A stretch of 5,684 nt of DNA from positions 1 through 5,684 of the forward strand of contig JAJPYK010000087.1 of assembly GCA_021205005.1 (NCBI GenBank), given 5' to 3'. The notes below the pieces were generated by a model that made no database searches, was not told where the DNA came from, and was given only the letters and a program-made list of their open reading frames with translations. This DNA comes from Paraprevotella sp. GTDB taxonomy: Bacteria > Bacteroidota > Bacteroidia > Bacteroidales > Bacteroidaceae. Positions 1 through 5,682 of the stretch are shown one piece after another; the first letter of the stretch is position 1, and each line of letters starts with the position of its first letter. The translations under genes were made by a program, and so were the position numbers.

Positions 1-14
1 CGACGATAAACTAT

Positions 15-52
15 GAAAAAAGGTTGTGCCAACGTTTTGACACAACCTCTTT
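15..52 (-). terminator. Intrinsic terminator of the rplU-rpmA transcript
   Basis: Read on the minus strand, this is an AGGTTGTG / CACAACCT stem (positions 41-48 pairing with 21-28). Inside it a further CAA/TTG helix can close over a small loop. The stem is followed directly by a run of six T (complement of A16-A21). It starts about 35 bp past the rpmA stop codon, where the end of the ribosomal-protein operon is expected. The plus-strand side is also T-rich (TCTTTTCC), so it could stop transcripts arriving from the left as well. The hairpin plus U-tract is seen directly; its activity is inferred. Confidence 0.85.
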
Positions 53-68
53 TCCTTTTCTGCTATGC

Positions 69-85
69 TAATAACCTGGTTATTA
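69..85. repeat. 17-bp palindrome overlapping the rpmA stop codon
   Basis: TAATAACC-T-GGTTATTA is a perfect inverted repeat with 8-bp arms around one central base, and its right edge is the rpmA stop codon (83-85). Allowing one bulged base (T86), two more pairs (GC at 67-68 with 87-88) extend it. As minus-strand RNA it can fold into a 7-bp stem with a three-base loop, just before the terminator hairpin. Role unknown; it may be a 3'-end stabilising hairpin or chance. Confidence 0.5.
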
Positions 86-358
86 TGCTTCAGCTACAGT
101 TTCGACAGAGACGATGCTTCTGTCCTGACGGCCTCTGTAAGAGCACTTCTTGAAAGTGACAATGCCGTCGACCAATGCGTAAAGCGTATGGTCCTTGCCC
201 ATACCTACGTTGGTACCCGGATAATGAACCGTGCCGCGCTGGCGAACGATGATGTTACCGGCTATGCACTTCTGTCCACCGAAAATCTTTACGCCTAATC
301 TTTGTGATGCTGACTCACGGCCGTTCTTAGAACTACCAACACCTTTTTTATGTGCCAT
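83..358 (-). CDS. rpmA: 50S ribosomal protein bL27
   Basis: This is bL27 of the large ribosomal subunit, whose N-terminal tail reaches toward the peptidyl-transferase centre and helps place the P-site tRNA. The 91-residue product begins [16 protein letters not shown], the classic family start, followed by RLGVKIFGG (20-28), [11 protein letters not shown] (33-43) and [15 protein letters not shown] (51-65). It has no cleavable N-terminal extension of the kind found in Firmicutes. The start is fixed by homology, with an A-rich upstream stretch instead of a Shine-Dalgarno. It lies 20 bp downstream of rplU and is surely co-transcribed with it; an intrinsic terminator follows. One oddity: residues 70-74 (KKCSY) add about three to four residues between the usual GxVxF strand and the basic RGRQDR segment, making the protein slightly longer than the typical 85-89 residues. 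The reading frame is intact. Confidence 0.97.
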   Translation of the reverse strand: MAHKKGVGSSKNGRESASQRLGVKIFGGQKCIAGNIIVRQRGTVHYPGTNVGMGKDHTLYALVDGIVTFKKCSYRGRQDRSIVSVETVAEA

Positions 359-373
359 TTTCTTCTAACTTTT

Positions 374-382
374 ATGGATTAA
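374..382 (-). repeat. TTAATCCAT element, copy 3 (rplU stop / rpmA leader)
   Basis: On the minus strand this is TTAATCCAT, and its TAA (381-379) is the rplU stop codon. The same nonamer occurs in the rplU leader at 763-771 and just before the rplU start at 701-709, always in the same orientation. It ends 15 nt before the rpmA start codon. Meaning unknown; it could be a translational element or chance. Confidence 0.4.
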
Positions 383-696
383 GCAATAATTTGTTTAATG
401 GTCAACTCGGTGAACTGCTGGCGATGGCCATTCAGTTTGCGATGACCTTTTCTTCTCTTTTTGTGGAACACCAACACTTTTTCGCCTTTTACCAGCGGAG
501 ATACGACTTCGCAAACTACTTTTGCGCCTTCTACCGTGGGTGCGCCGACAGTTACGTTGCCCGCGTTGTCGACCAACAATACTTTCCCAAATTCAACAGC
601 CTGTTGAGCTTCGGCATTCTGGATGTGGTGTACAAACAGCTTTTTGCCTTCTTCTGCTTTGAACTGCTGACCGTTAATTTCTACTATTACGTACAT
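379..696 (-). CDS. rplU: 50S ribosomal protein bL21
   Basis: This is bL21, a 23S rRNA-binding protein of the large subunit. The 105-residue product is full length (the E. coli protein has 103) and starts [17 protein letters not shown], the family's beta-barrel opening. It ends with the basic rRNA-binding signature [18 protein letters not shown] (79-96) and the closing strand TELTIKQI. The start codon at 694-696 follows directly on TTTAATCCATTAAA, a small palindrome; no Shine-Dalgarno is visible, as is usual in Bacteroidota. It is the first gene of rplU-rpmA, driven by a strong promoter at 782-813 through a structured leader of about 80 nt. That leader makes feedback by a ribosomal protein plausible but unproven. 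Nothing is missing or frameshifted. Confidence 0.97.
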   Translation of the reverse strand: MYVIVEINGQQFKAEEGKKLFVHHIQNAEAQQAVEFGKVLLVDNAGNVTVGAPTVEGAKVVCEVVSPLVKGEKVLVFHKKRRKGHRKLNGHRQQFTELTIKQIIA

Positions 697-710
697 TTTA
701 ATGGATTAAA
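697..710. repeat. Palindrome TTTAAT-CC-ATTAAA abutting the rplU start codon
   Basis: On the minus strand TTTAATCCATTAAA lies immediately before the rplU ATG, with perfect 6-bp arms around CC. It contains copy 2 of the TTAATCCAT element (701-709). The ten bases ATGGATTAAA (plus strand, 701-710) recur exactly at 763-772. As RNA the CCAU here could pair with the AUGG of the leader hairpin's 3' arm and so compete with the hairpin. Function inferred only. Confidence 0.45.
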
Positions 711-762
711 CGGGTTTTTCCATGAGGCGGATGCCTTCGTGGCTTCGCTTGTTCGAGCCTCT

Positions 763-771
763 ATGGATTAA
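763..771 (-). repeat. TTAATCCAT element, copy 1 (5' end of rplU leader)
   Basis: First of three same-strand copies of TTAATCCAT in the rplU-rpmA transcript, close to the predicted transcription start. Its CCAT forms the base of the leader hairpin. Copies 1 and 2 (701-709) share ten bases, TTTAATCCAT, on the minus strand. Confidence 0.45.
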
Positions 772-781
772 AAATCGGCTG

Positions 782-813
782 CAAAGTTAACCATAACCGT
801 GCATTCCGCCAAA
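782..813 (-). promoter_or_regulatory. Bacteroides-type promoter of rplU-rpmA
   Basis: On the minus strand TTTG (813-810) is followed after exactly 20 nt by TAACTTTG (789-782). This fits the Bacteroidota housekeeping sigma consensus of a -33 TTTG and a -7 TAnnTTTG separated by about 19-21 bp. Transcription should start near 775, giving a leader of about 80 nt before rplU. It is the best-matching promoter in the window, as suits a ribosomal-protein operon. One arm of an inverted repeat (800-807) sits in the spacer. Confidence 0.85.
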
Positions 814-852
814 TTTTTCCGCGTTTTTCTTGCTGAAAAAATGAGGAATGCA
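800..852. repeat. Inverted repeat between trxB and rplU
   Basis: TGCATTCC (800-807) and GGAATGCA (845-852) are perfect 8-bp arms. Inside them ATTTTTC (813-819) and GAAAAAAT (835-842) can also pair, giving a long imperfect hairpin in the 3' region of the ftsK-lolA-trxB transcript, 27 bp after the trxB stop. No U-tract follows on the minus strand, so it is not a standard terminator. I saw no better terminator for trxB in 814-878. The rest of 697-878 holds the rplU promoter and leader. Confidence 0.35.
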
Positions 853-878
853 GGGTGAGGGGGTTCCTGAAGCCTGCC

Positions 879-1817
879 TTACATTTTATGTTCCATGAGA
901 TAGTGTTCGGCCTCGATGGCGGCTTTGCATCCGCTGGCGGCTGCGGTGATGGCTTGTCGGTAATGGGGGTCGGCCACGTCGCCGGCAGCGTATACGCCGG
1001 GAATGCCGGTGCGGGGAGAATCTCCCTCTGTCAAAATATAGCCCGTCTCGTCGGTATTGATCCAGGGTTTGAAGATTTCGGAATTCGGACGGTGTCCGAT
1101 GCCCAGGAAGAAACCGTCGATGGCCAGGTCGTAGTGTTTTTCGTCGGCTTCGCCTTGACGTTTCACCACATGGGCGCCTTCTACACCGTTTTCGCCGAAA
1201 AGTCCTTCGACATTATGCTCGAACAATACTTCTATTTTCGGATTTTCCAATACACGTTCCTGCATGATCCGCGAGGCACGCAAGAAAGGTTTGCGCACGA
1301 GCAGGTAGACTTTGGAGGCCAGTCCGGACAGATAGGTGGCTTCTTCGCAGGCCGTGTCGCCTCCGCCCACTACGGCTACCGTCTTTTTGCGGTAGAAGAA
1401 ACCGTCGCAAGTGGCGCAGGCGCTGACGCCCATGCCGGCATATTTCTTTTCGTCGTCCAGACCCAGGTATTTGGCCGTGGCACCGGTGGCGATGATGACC
1501 GTATCGGCTTCCACCACGCTTTGGTCGTCGAACGTGATGCGGTAGGGCGCCTGGCTCAGATCGGACTTCACGGCCGTGGCATTGCGCAGGTCTGCCCCGA
1601 ATCGTTCGGCCTGCTTGCGCAAATCTTCCATCAGATCGGGTCCGGCTACGCCTTCAGGGTAGCCGGGATAATTTTCCACTTCGGTGGTGGTGGTCAATTG
1701 GCCTCCGGGTTGCAGTCCTTCGTATAACACGGGAGCCAGGTTGGCACGACCCGCATAAATGGCTGCGGTGTATCCGGCAGGGCCGGATCCGATAATTAAA
1801 CAACGGATATGTTCCAT
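879..1817 (-). CDS. trxB: Thioredoxin-disulfide reductase
   Basis: This FAD flavoenzyme passes electrons from NADPH to oxidised thioredoxin in the cytoplasm. The 312-residue product has the usual length of the low-molecular-weight bacterial form. Motifs in order: FAD dinucleotide fold GSGPAG (10-15), ATGA (110-113), redox-active CATC (Cys134, Cys137, followed by DG), NADPH fold GGGDTA (151-156), and the second FAD motif GVYAAGDV (274-281). At the NADPH 2'-phosphate site the canonical HRRxxxR reads VRKPFLR (174-180), keeping two arginines and replacing one by lysine. The start at 1817 puts GSGPAG in the normal place; the frame continues upstream only as a shadow of lolA. It is the last gene of ftsK-lolA-trxB, 38 bp after lolA, with no internal promoter seen. 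No thioredoxin gene is in the window. Confidence 0.96.
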   Translation of the reverse strand: MEHIRCLIIGSGPAGYTAAIYAGRANLAPVLYEGLQPGGQLTTTTEVENYPGYPEGVAGPDLMEDLRKQAERFGADLRNATAVKSDLSQAPYRITFDDQSVVEADTVIIATGATAKYLGLDDEKKYAGMGVSACATCDGFFYRKKTVAVVGGGDTACEEATYLSGLASKVYLLVRKPFLRASRIMQERVLENPKIEVLFEHNVEGLFGENGVEGAHVVKRQGEADEKHYDLAIDGFFLGIGHRPNSEIFKPWINTDETGYILTEGDSPRTGIPGVYAAGDVADPHYRQAITAAASGCKAAIEAEHYLMEHKM

Positions 1818-1855
1818 AATCTTTGTCTTTTTTGTTAATGTGGATGTTCGGTGAA

Positions 1856-2497
1856 TTATCTCAGGTCGATTACTTCCGCTTTGGGGTAATCTTTCGGATT
1901 GAATTTGAAGTCGCTCGCACTGAATGTCTGTCCGGCCTGGAAGTGCTGGACGGAAATGCGCGTCCATTGTCCTTTGTCGCGTTGTTGTATGCGTATGCAC
2001 ATCGGTTCGTAGGAACTCCGGTCGATGTTGATGATGATGGTGTGCGGCTCTTTCTTTTTATCCTTGGCGGTCAGCGTGACTTCGTAGTCGGCTTTTCCGC
2101 GCAGAGTGGTTTCTTTGAGTTGGTATCCGTAACCTTCTTTATAGAGGTTGACGACGGCATAAGGGTTCATGCTTTGCTGCTCCTTGGGCGTTGGGGTGCT
2201 TACATTCACCTCTTCATTGGCTTTGACATAGCTCCATTGCGTTTGTCCGTCATACCATGTGATCATGTCCGGGGTCGTCATCTGGAACTTTTCACCCTGG
2301 ATGAGCATCGTGCCTTCGGCGCTGCCTTGCATTTTTCCTTTGACGAAATTGTCGGCTTTGAATGTGGCTTTTACGCCTCCGTTCTGCGTGAAATGGGCGG
2401 CGGTGGCATCTAAAACCGTTTTGGCATCCGGCGATATTTGTGCCTGTGCCATTCCATAGGTCAGGCCCAGTGCTGCGAGGAGTATGATTTTCTTCAT
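1856..2497 (-). CDS. lolA: LolA-like outer-membrane lipoprotein carrier protein
   Basis: This is a probable periplasmic chaperone that takes lipoproteins from the inner-membrane Lol complex toward the outer membrane. The 213-residue product opens with a clear Sec signal peptide: MKK, a hydrophobic core at 4-16, and likely cleavage after AQA (17-19). The mature part is a LolA-type open beta barrel. Conserved stretches are FKADNFV (46-52), QGEKFQMTTPDMITWYDGQT (67-86), EEVNVSTPTP (95-104) and NPYAVVNLYKEGY (111-123). Length fits LolA. LolB is generally absent from Bacteroidota, so how lipoproteins are received at the outer membrane is open. It lies 24 bp after ftsK and 38 bp before trxB on the same strand, surely one operon. 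Family assignment is firm; the exact cargo is inferred. Confidence 0.9.
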   Translation of the reverse strand: MKKIILLAALGLTYGMAQAQISPDAKTVLDATAAHFTQNGGVKATFKADNFVKGKMQGSAEGTMLIQGEKFQMTTPDMITWYDGQTQWSYVKANEEVNVSTPTPKEQQSMNPYAVVNLYKEGYGYQLKETTLRGKADYEVTLTAKDKKKEPHTIIINIDRSSYEPMCIRIQQRDKGQWTRISVQHFQAGQTFSASDFKFNPKDYPKAEVIDLR

Positions 2498-2521
2498 ATT
2501 CTGAACCGTTTTTTATTGTTT

Positions 2522-5017
2522 TTATCTTAGGTTGTTGAGTCTCATCTCCAAGTCGTTGTCTTCTATGCACATCACTTCGCGCGGCTTGCTCCCCTGTGCC
2601 GCTCCTACGATTCCGGCTTTTTCCAGTTGGTCCATCAATCGTCCCGCCCGGTTGTAGCCGATGGCGAATTTGCGTTGGATCATGGAGGTGGAGCCTTGCT
2701 GGGTAGCTACGATGAGGCGGGCGGCTTCTTCGAATAGCGGGTCCAGATGGGTCATGTCGACGGCGCCTGGGCTTCCTTCTTCTCCTTCTGTCTCCACTTT
2801 GGGCAATTCAAAGGGGCCGAGATAACTTTGTTGCTGGGCGATGTAAGCGGCGATGCGTTCCACTTCGGGGGTATCCACGAATGCGCATTGTACGCGCACC
2901 GGTTCGCTTCCGCTGAGGAAGAGCATGTCGCCTCGGCCGATCAACTGGTTGGCTCCGGGACGGTCCAGGATGGTTCTGGAGTCGATCATGGAGCTGACTT
3001 TGAATGCCATACGCGCGGGGAAGTTGGCTTTAATCGTTCCCGTGATGATGTTCGTGGTAGGACGTTGGGTTGCGATGATCATGTGGATGCCCACGGCGCG
3101 TGCCAACTGGGCGATACGGGCGATGGGCAGCTCGATTTCCTTACCGGCTGTCATGATCAGGTCGCCGAACTCGTCGATCACCACGACGATGTAAGGCATG
3201 AAACGGTGTCCGTTTTCCGGGTTGAGCTGTCGGTTCTTGAATTTGGTGTTATATTCCTTTATATTGCGGGCACGGGCTTTTTTCAGTAAGTCGTAGCGAT
3301 TGTCCATTTCGCAACACAGGCTTTTCAGCGTAGCCACCACCTTTTGTACGTCCGTGATGATCGGTTCGTCGTCTTCGTCGGCGATTCGGGCCAGGTAATG
3401 ATTCTCAATGGGGTAGTAGATCCTGACTTGCACTTTCTTCGGGTCTACCATGACGAACTTCAGTTCTGCCGGATGCTTCTTATATAATAAGGAGGTGATG
3501 ATGGCGTTTAATCCTACGGACTTACCCTGTCCGGTGGCGCCGGCTACGAGCAGATGGGGCATTTTGGCTAAATCGACCATAAAGACTTCGTTCGTGATGG
3601 TCTTGCCCAAAGCAATGGGCAGTTCATAGTCGGATTCGCGGAATTTGCGGCTGTTCAGGATGCTTTCCATCGAGACCATGCGGGGACGCGCGTTGGGCAC
3701 TTCTATACCTATGGTGCCTTTTCCGGGGATCGGAGCGATGATACGTATACCCAATGCGCTCAGGCTCAGCGCTATGTCATCCTCCAGGTTCTTGATTCTG
3801 GAGATGCGTACGCCTTTGGCCGGTGTGATTTCATAGAGCGTGATGGTGGGGCCTACCGTAGCTTTGATGGAAGAAATGCCCACACCGAAGTTCTGGAGCA
3901 CTTCGATGATCTGGTCTTTGTACTTGTTCTGCTCCTCCATGTAGATGGGAGCTTCTTCGTCATTTCTTTTGTCCAGGAGTTCAAGGGTGGGATAGTGATA
4001 GTTTTCCAGGTCCAGTTTGGGGTCGTAAGGTTCCAATGCGCCTTTGCTGTCCTCGTCCGCCACCTCTTCTTCAGCCGTTTCCACGATGTCCAATGCCGGC
4101 TTTTCGGGTTCTTGTTTTGTCTTTTCCGTTTCGGTTTCCTTCTCAGACGGTTCGTCGTCCGTCTCGTCCGGAACTTCGTTGGCGTGGGATTCCGATAGGT
4201 CGAAATCAATGGTGTGCATGTTTTTATCCGTGTCGTATCTTTCTTCGGCTGTCGCGGTCCCGACGGGATCAGCGGTGACCGGCAGTGCCGTAAGTTCCTC
4301 GTGCGGAATTCGGCTTTTGCCGGGAAGTTTGGACTTGATATAATCCACCGGGTTCAGAATGCGCCGTACCAGTCGGATGGTTTCGCCGCTCAGATAGGCC
4401 AAATAGGCGATGGCCGTAAGTAACAGGAGCATGAGCGTTCCTATCGTTCCGATGCGTTGGCTGAGCCAATGACTGATGAACATGCCGTGGCCTCCGCCGG
4501 GATTGATGAATCCCCATCCCTCCGAATTTTCAAAGGTCTGTTGGAGGCAGAATGCAGCGGCTACGGAAATCCAAATGATGAGAATGGAACAGTTGAGACA
4601 CCATTTCCACAGCCGGACCTTATAGGCCCGGGTGAGTTTCATGGCGGCTACGATGAGGAACAAGGGGACCAGAAACGCCGAGAATCCGAAGCAACTGTTC
4701 ATCCAGAAATTGGCGCAATAAGCTCCGATGGCTCCGGCATAGTTCATGAATCCCTCCATGGAGCCTTGCTCGATGAGGCTTTGGTCGTCTCCTCCGGTGA
4801 AGAGATATGACGTGAAAGACAAGAGCATAAGTAAGGCCGCAATTAAAACGATCAGTCCGAAAAAGAACCGTACGGTTTCTTTGTGTCCTACCGGTTCTTC
4901 TCCGGCATCCAATAAATATCCCTCTGGTTCAGCCTTATTCTCCTGTGGGGTAGCTTTCTTTTTTTGTATCTTATTGCCTAATTTAGTGGTTTGTATCGTC
5001 TGATTATTTTTGTTCAT
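2522..5017 (-). CDS. ftsK: DNA translocase FtsK/SpoIIIE family
   Basis: This septum-anchored, ATP-driven DNA pump clears and aligns chromosome ends at division. The 831-residue product has an N-terminal membrane domain with about four helices (near 50-73, 109-128, 138-158, 190-210). An acidic, E/T/K/P-rich linker follows (about 240-335), then the motor. Its alpha/beta parts span about 360-735, with Walker A GATGQGKS (493-500) and Walker B VVVIDEFGDL (611-620). A winged-helix gamma domain closes it (about 755-820), with QRKFAIGYNRAGRLMDQLE and GSKPREV, as used for DNA-sequence reading and XerCD activation. The linker is short compared with E. coli FtsK (over 1300 residues), normal for this phylum. 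I chose the ATG at 5017: an in-frame ATG at 5041 lies at or ahead of the predicted transcription start. It is the first gene of ftsK-lolA-trxB. Confidence 0.96.
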   Translation of the reverse strand: MNKNNQTIQTTKLGNKIQKKKATPQENKAEPEGYLLDAGEEPVGHKETVRFFFGLIVLIAALLMLLSFTSYLFTGGDDQSLIEQGSMEGFMNYAGAIGAYCANFWMNSCFGFSAFLVPLFLIVAAMKLTRAYKVRLWKWCLNCSILIIWISVAAAFCLQQTFENSEGWGFINPGGGHGMFISHWLSQRIGTIGTLMLLLLTAIAYLAYLSGETIRLVRRILNPVDYIKSKLPGKSRIPHEELTALPVTADPVGTATAEERYDTDKNMHTIDFDLSESHANEVPDETDDEPSEKETETEKTKQEPEKPALDIVETAEEEVADEDSKGALEPYDPKLDLENYHYPTLELLDKRNDEEAPIYMEEQNKYKDQIIEVLQNFGVGISSIKATVGPTITLYEITPAKGVRISRIKNLEDDIALSLSALGIRIIAPIPGKGTIGIEVPNARPRMVSMESILNSRKFRESDYELPIALGKTITNEVFMVDLAKMPHLLVAGATGQGKSVGLNAIITSLLYKKHPAELKFVMVDPKKVQVRIYYPIENHYLARIADEDDEPIITDVQKVVATLKSLCCEMDNRYDLLKKARARNIKEYNTKFKNRQLNPENGHRFMPYIVVVIDEFGDLIMTAGKEIELPIARIAQLARAVGIHMIIATQRPTTNIITGTIKANFPARMAFKVSSMIDSRTILDRPGANQLIGRGDMLFLSGSEPVRVQCAFVDTPEVERIAAYIAQQQSYLGPFELPKVETEGEEGSPGAVDMTHLDPLFEEAARLIVATQQGSTSMIQRKFAIGYNRAGRLMDQLEKAGIVGAAQGSKPREVMCIEDNDLEMRLNNLR

Positions 5018-5044
5018 CTTGACTTGTGGGTATGAAAACAACTA

Positions 5045-5052
5045 CAAAAGTA
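5045..5052 (-). promoter_or_regulatory. -7 element of the ftsK-lolA-trxB promoter
   Basis: On the minus strand this reads TACTTTTG, an exact TAnnTTTG. It sits 27 bp ahead of the ftsK ATG at 5017, so transcription should start near 5040 with a leader of roughly 20 nt. No good -33 TTTG is found at the expected distance; that region is an A-rich tract instead. Start position inferred. Confidence 0.6.
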
Positions 5053-5096
5053 AATGAAAATCACCAATTTTTCTATTTTTTTCGCTTTATTTTTTG

Positions 5097-5104
5097 TAGC
5101 TTTG
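5097..5104 (+). promoter_or_regulatory. -7 element of the promoter for the DUF5063-like gene
   Basis: TAGCTTTG matches TAnnTTTG exactly and lies 20 bp before the ATG at 5125. That implies a start near 5110 and a very short leader. The expected -33 position falls in a T-rich tract (5068-5082) without a clean TTTG. It is divergent to the ftsK -7 element, with 44 bp between the two, in the only gap between these genes. Confidence 0.6.
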
Positions 5105-5124
5105 CGCATTTTAAAAACGGATTG

Positions 5125-5682
5125 ATGAGTGCGATAGAGAGAGAGAATAAGGAGAAGTTAGTATATTCACGGAATACCGTGGAGTTTGTTACGGTGGCGG
5201 CTGAATTTTGCGCCTATCTGGAGCAGTCCGAGGGGAGGAAATCAAAAGATTTTGTGGATACGGTTTTGAAATTGTTGCCTTTGCTCTATTTGAAGGCTTC
5301 TTTGTTGGAAGAGGAGGAAAGCGAAAGCGATTTTCTTCCCGAGTATTTTGTGTCGGAACAGGACTATGAGTTCCTTCGTCTGACGCTGTCTGGCATCTTG
5401 GGTTCCGGAGATGACTATTTGGATTTTTGTAACGAAGAGGTGAGGTTCAGTGATGAACCGGTCGTGAAATTCATTTCAGAGGACCTTGCCGATATTTATC
5501 AGGCCGTGAAGAATTTTGCGGAGGCTTACCGGCTCGGTCTGGATGAAAATAAATATGAGGCGGTGGTCGAGGTTGCCCATTCTTTTTCACTTTACTGGGG
5601 GCAGACTTTGGTCAATGCTTTGCGTGCGCTCCATCGTGTGAAGTATGCCCCTCAAGACGAAGATGAGGAAGAATATGATTAA
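5125..5682 (+). CDS. DUF5063 domain-containing protein of unknown function
   Basis: This is a 185-residue soluble protein that I recognise as the DUF5063 type, common in Bacteroidales; no biochemical role is known to me. It has no signal peptide or membrane helix and looks almost wholly alpha-helical. It is acidic throughout, with an EEEESESD patch (62-69) and an acidic tail, QDEDEEEYD (177-185). Aromatic-rich stretches are LPEYFVSEQDYEF (71-83) and HSFSLYWGQTLVNALRALH (152-170). I chose the ATG at 5125 because the upstream in-frame ATG at 5026 would lie within and before the promoter and would encode a Phe-rich, unlikely N-terminus. The gene is complete, with its stop at 5680-5682, two bases before the window edge. 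It is divergent from ftsK. In related genomes I recall a 3'-5' exonuclease gene next, but that lies outside this view. Confidence 0.85.
   Translation: MSAIERENKEKLVYSRNTVEFVTVAAEFCAYLEQSEGRKSKDFVDTVLKLLPLLYLKASLLEEEESESDFLPEYFVSEQDYEFLRLTLSGILGSGDDYLDFCNEEVRFSDEPVVKFISEDLADIYQAVKNFAEAYRLGLDENKYEAVVEVAHSFSLYWGQTLVNALRALHRVKYAPQDEDEEEYD

Larger units (their letters stand above)
697..778 (-). promoter_or_regulatory. Structured 5' leader of rplU-rpmA mRNA (candidate autoregulatory element)
   Basis: The predicted transcript runs about 80 nt before the rplU ATG, long for this kind of genome. In minus-strand sense, CCAT-A-GAGGC (766-757) pairs with GCCTC-ATGG (728-720). This gives a 9-bp stem broken by a single bulged A. 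The 28-nt interior can form a small GCC-ACGAA-GGC hairpin (743-733) and possibly a weak GCT/AGC one. There is no U-run after the stem, so it is not an intrinsic terminator. A second CCAT just upstream of the start codon could take over the ATGG arm. Leaders bound by a product of the operon are common for ribosomal-protein genes; assigning that role here is inference. Confidence 0.5.

Noticed and set aside
352..771. A plus-strand open frame opposite rplU and its leader
   Set aside because: It covers the complement of bL21 and the promoter/leader region; the Phe- and Tyr-rich translation is typical of antisense shadow.
814..878. A possible intrinsic terminator right after trxB (GCAGG/CCTGC at 850-877)
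   Set aside because: The stem has only five pairs, a long loop and no U-tract in the right place; too weak to annotate.
855..1727. A 290-codon plus-strand open frame opposite trxB
   Set aside because: It is fully antisense to a textbook trxB with all cofactor motifs. Its translation resembles no protein family and has no promoter or start context; it is a shadow of codon bias.
1823..2413. A 196-codon plus-strand open frame opposite lolA
   Set aside because: It is antisense to a clear LolA-like gene with signal peptide; the translation is low-quality and has no recognisable domain.
2747..3289. A 180-codon plus-strand open frame opposite ftsK
   Set aside because: It is antisense to the FtsK motor domain, rich in His, Asp and Gly from reversed codons, with no start signal.
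5018..5041. An upstream start for ftsK adding eight residues (MFSYPQVK)
   Set aside because: The ATG at 5041 coincides with or precedes the transcription start predicted from the -7 element at 5045-5052; the start at 5017 gives a normal N-terminus.
5026..5124. A 33-residue N-terminal extension of the DUF5063-like protein
   Set aside because: It would be encoded by the promoter region itself (TAGCTTTG at 5097-5104) and is a Phe-rich stretch unlike the family.
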